NCBI GenBank assembly: GCA_028532985.1
Contig: JANCIK010000002.1
Location: 2,728,001-2,792,000, forward strand
DNA length: 64,000 nucleotides
Source: Stropharia rugosoannulata
Lineage: Eukaryota; Basidiomycota; Agaricomycetes; Agaricales; Strophariaceae
Direction: 5' to 3'
The notes under the pieces: model-generated
What the model saw: only the letters and a program-made list of their open reading frames with translations
Told to the model about the DNA's origin: nothing
Databases searched by the model: none
Position numbers and translations under genes: made by a program
In this document: positions 61,129 through 64,000 of the stretch, one piece after another
Position numbering within the stretch: position 1 is the first letter of the stretch
Layout: every line of letters begins with the position of its first letter

Positions 61129-62226
61129 ATGTCGACAAACGCGCCTGCAGTTGCACAGCCAACTGTCATACCTCTTCCTACACCAGAGGAAGAAGGTAGG
61201 GTCGTTGAATTGCTTACCCATTTTTCAGTTCCTCATGTCGTCCTTTTCACAGATCAAATCACGTTTGCCAGAATCACTCTTGACGAGCGACCGCTACGTC
61301 GCATGATCAAGAAGTTCCATAACTATACCTCCTTGTCGCATCCCCCGATTATCCCTGTTGTTATCCAAGGCACCGCTCCACCGACCTCCGTTGATGATGC
61401 TAGAGAAGGTTTCCTAATAGAACTGGCTACGTTCGAACTGTTAATGAAGAAGAGTGTGATGATATGTGAAGCGGAGGCCCGGCAAGTAGAAGAGTATCAG
61501 CGCGAACGTGAAGTACTCGGTACGGCTAATTCGCGATTCCTCTCGCCTTATAATTGCTCACAAAGGGGTTAGAAAATGAACATGGAACTCTTGAATCCCA
61601 AATCGAGGAACTAAAAGTGGCATTAGAACAGGCACAAATGCTGCGCAAGAGGAAAATCGAGTACGACGCCGTTGCGGAGAAAGTAAACACGCTGCCCAGT
61701 AGGGAAGAGCTGGAGTCGTAAGTGTGACAACTGGACTCAGTGCTTGCGTTTCTCACTTGAAATTAGGACAATTGCCTCCCTTGAAAACGATATGGCTGCT
61801 ATTCGTTCCGAGCACGATACTCAGAATCGCATTATACAGGGACACAAAACGGCCCTCGACTCGATTATCACAGATCTCAGCAGTCTGAAATTTATGGGCA
61901 AGGAGCCTGAAATACCGTCAATACCGCAGTCATCTCGTGTCACCCCTGCAGTCGAGGACGAGCCACGTTCTGTGGAGAGCAGTTTGACTTCAATCATAAC
62001 TGAAGAAGTGAATGAACATCAAGATAATGAGCCTCCGGTAAACGTCGTCTCAGTAGAGGGTGATACTTCCATAAGCGATGGCATGATTGAAGAAGAGAAC
62101 GATATTGAAATGGGAGAGGTGGAGGAGGACCCGAGAGACAAAAACAAAAAGAAGACTCGGGAAGAAATGGAAGAAGGGGAGGCTACTGACGCGAGTAGCG
62201 AACTCTCAGAACCCCCAGATGATTAA
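61129..62226 (+). CDS. THOC7: THO complex subunit 7
   Basis: Coiled-coil subunit of the THO/TREX complex that couples transcription to mRNA export. Start MSTNAPAVAQPTVIPLPTPE. The family core is ITFARITLDERPLRRMIKKF, then FELLMKKSVMICEAEARQVE, QIEELKVALEQAQMLRKRKI, EYDAVAEKVNTLPSREELES and IASLENDMAAIRSEHDTQNR. The C-terminus is acidic with a KNKKKTREEMEEGEATDASS stretch, longer than in animals. Three or more exons (splits near 61519-61573 and 61720-61767). Convergent with the tRNase Z gene, stops 37 bases apart. Good family match. Confidence 0.85.
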
Positions 62227-62263
62227 CAACGACTGTAATGTATTTTATGTACGTGTTACACAT

Positions 62264-63538
62264 CTAACTCTCGCTCAGTGCTACCTGTATCGTCATCAAG
62301 TCCCTTGCACATTCCACGCCATGGCCGAACTCGGAAGCAGCCAGACTCCCTATCGCGTCCATGATTTTGATAGAATGTTCAGACTCATCTCCAGGATAGC
62401 GAGCTGAAAAGTGATTCAATATCAGCCTCCCGGCCGCAATCCTTTGGGCGAATGCTCCAGCCATTTGAGGGGTCGAGTGGCCTCTGGACATCGTTCTGGC
62501 TTGCACGCTTTCGTATGTATCTAAATCCTTCGTTGTTGTATCGACTCCTGGCAGGTGCGCGTTTGTAGCTTCATGGATTAGAAGGTCGCAACCCTGTGCC
62601 ATGGCGGATATTGGCGACGGGTCATAAGTATCACCCAGAATAACGATCTTTCTGCCTGGCCTTCGCGGTGGTCCGTGTAGGACGGTGCCGTTTTTTAGAG
62701 TGACAGATTCTCCTTGTTGTATTTGTCGCATAACAGACATGGGCGTACCAGTTCGCTTCAATTCTGGAATATACTTTGACGGATCTACCCTGCCCGGAAT
62801 AGGTGCCTCCTGGACAACATACCCCACGCACGGTACGGAATGGTGTATAGGTGCAGCGGAGACGGACACCAGATCGTCCCTGTATATATCTCTCCAGCAG
62901 TCGTCAACTTGGGGAATATCGCGCCCAAATGTACATTCTGCTAAGAGAGGCGCCATCGTTGTGTGGTCACCTTCAGGATCGGTTGGGAACCGAAGCTCAT
63001 GAACAACATAAGACGCGCCAAGATTCGTATGAGTATACGCAAGACTACTGCGCACATAGGCGCGCGTACCTGCGGGCCCGTAGATTTCAAGAGCCTGGTT
63101 CACAGTCAGTAAACTTGAATAATAAAGATATTAAGACAGACCGCTGTAGAAGTGTCGATGTTAAGTCTCGGATCTTCTGCGCCCTCTGTGATCCCGCCGG
63201 CGCCGTTTAGCAAGCTTGCCATTAGAGCAGTCAGGCCAAATATGTGATCCCCTGTTCACGATCGTTGGCGACAAGTCAATCTCATAGGTCGCACATAGTG
63301 ACATACCATGGGTGTGGGTAATGAAGATCTTCTCAATTCGTCCCATTTTTACTACGCTTTTCTGCAACTGGTGCTGCGTCGCCTCTCCACAATCAAATAG
63401 CCATACATCTCCCCCAAGCCGCAAGGCAAGGGCTGAATGGTTCCGTGTCGAGGAAGGTTGTGCAGAAGCCGTGCCCAGGAACGTGACTTCCATAGATCCG
63501 AAAGGCCCGCGCCCTCGCTGCTGCAGACGGCCAGACAT
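62264..63538 (-). CDS. tRNase Z, short (ELAC1-like) form
   Basis: Metallo-beta-lactamase-fold endonuclease that trims tRNA 3' trailers. N-terminus [20 protein letters not shown], then [15 protein letters not shown]. The metal-binding HxHxDH motif is split by an intron (THTHG, then DHIFGL) and is intact after splicing; further ligand motifs are [36 protein letters not shown] and [10 protein letters not shown]. About 395 residues, the short class; most fungi also have a long form. Four exons (from 63538; large last exon 62264-63107). An inner Met (SMEVTF) 15 codons in could be the true start. Firm family call. Confidence 0.9.
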
Positions 63539-64000
63539 GTTGAAGTTACGAAGAAAAGAGCGAGGAAGTGATAGTGTGTTTTTCGGACTTGCCTACAAAG
63601 TAAATTATGACTCGGTGTGCTAATTTTGAATCAAAAGGAACGACTGACAAGTGTCCTTTTTAACATACCCAGAGTGCCCAAAGAGGAAGTTAGAAAGCAG
63701 TTCACCATGCGGTAATTTGGCGGTAATTAACTGGAATGCCAACGTCAGGCCTCAGGTCTGGTGGCTGCAACTTGCAGAGCATAACGTATAAGCAGGACGT
63801 ACTCAACGGTCGTCGGTTAAAATCGAACGGCACAGCAAAATATAAAGTGTACTTATAAAGTACTCTATTTGGGTGTTGACATCATATGCTAGTTTCTCAC
63901 TAGTACACTAGCCTTCCGAATAGCTTTATTCCTTATACTTACATATGTCGTACTTCCAGGTTATGGAGGATGGCAAGTCCGAACACTTAACTAAAACAAT
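63539..64000. other. Intergenic region at the right edge
   Basis: 462 bases upstream of the tRNase Z start. AT-rich with a near-repeat (TATAAAGTGTACTTATAAAGTAC) near 63840-63863. No gene seen; a neighbouring gene may begin beyond the window. Confidence 0.35.

Overview
This is a nuclear chromosome segment from a filamentous fungus, most likely a mushroom-forming basidiomycete (Agaricomycetes). The evidence is direct: about 30 protein genes in 64 kb, nearly all cut by many short GT-AG introns of roughly 45-65 nt; many recognisable eukaryotic families; and several predicted proteins whose style (Ser/Pro-rich, no family I recognise) is typical of basidiomycete gene models. There are no rRNA or tRNA genes, CRISPR arrays or clear transposons. 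All multi-exon models below were joined by eye from splice signals and family similarity, so individual intron borders may be off by a few bases.

Layout, left to right. 1-4.6 kb: a Zn2Cys6 transcription factor running off the left edge, and a secreted double-psi beta-barrel (expansin-like) protein. 4.7-14.3 kb: core housekeeping genes UTP12 and IMP4 (both SSU processome), aspartyl aminopeptidase, arginyltransferase ATE1 and the very small DASH subunit DAD4. 14.7-20.6 kb: a coiled-coil protein of unknown function, an HSV2/WIPI3-type PROPPIN, and a Cys-rich protein of unknown function. 20.9-31.6 kb: NCS1 calcium sensor, EMC3, VTI1 SNARE, a KCH-type membrane protein, DRG1/RBG1 GTPase, ALG8 and VMA21; most of these act in the ER, Golgi or vacuole. 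32-33.4 kb: a Ser/Pro-rich protein with a PPxY motif. 34.9-38 kb: two ribonucleotide reductase small-subunit genes arranged head to head. 39.3-42.7 kb: mitochondrial IMP2 protease subunit and an MFS sugar transporter. 43.9-53.2 kb: a protein with UIM-like motifs and the large RIM15-type kinase with a C-terminal receiver domain. 53.6-63.5 kb: mitochondrial ribosomal protein bS18m, proteasome deubiquitinase RPN11, an unknown Gln/Pro-rich protein, GARP subunit VPS52, THO subunit THOC7 and a short-form tRNase Z.

The genes are not a pathway cluster. They are a mixed housekeeping set with short divergent promoters and closely spaced convergent 3' ends. I found no convincing undescribed system. The best leads are the divergent RNR2 pair (one copy shorter, with a changed R1-docking tail), the Cys-rich protein at 19.1-20.6 kb, the unknown proteins, and unusually small coding exons (3, 7, 16 and 18 nt). 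Gene-poor stretches are at 33.4-34.9, 38.0-39.3 and 42.7-43.9 kb.
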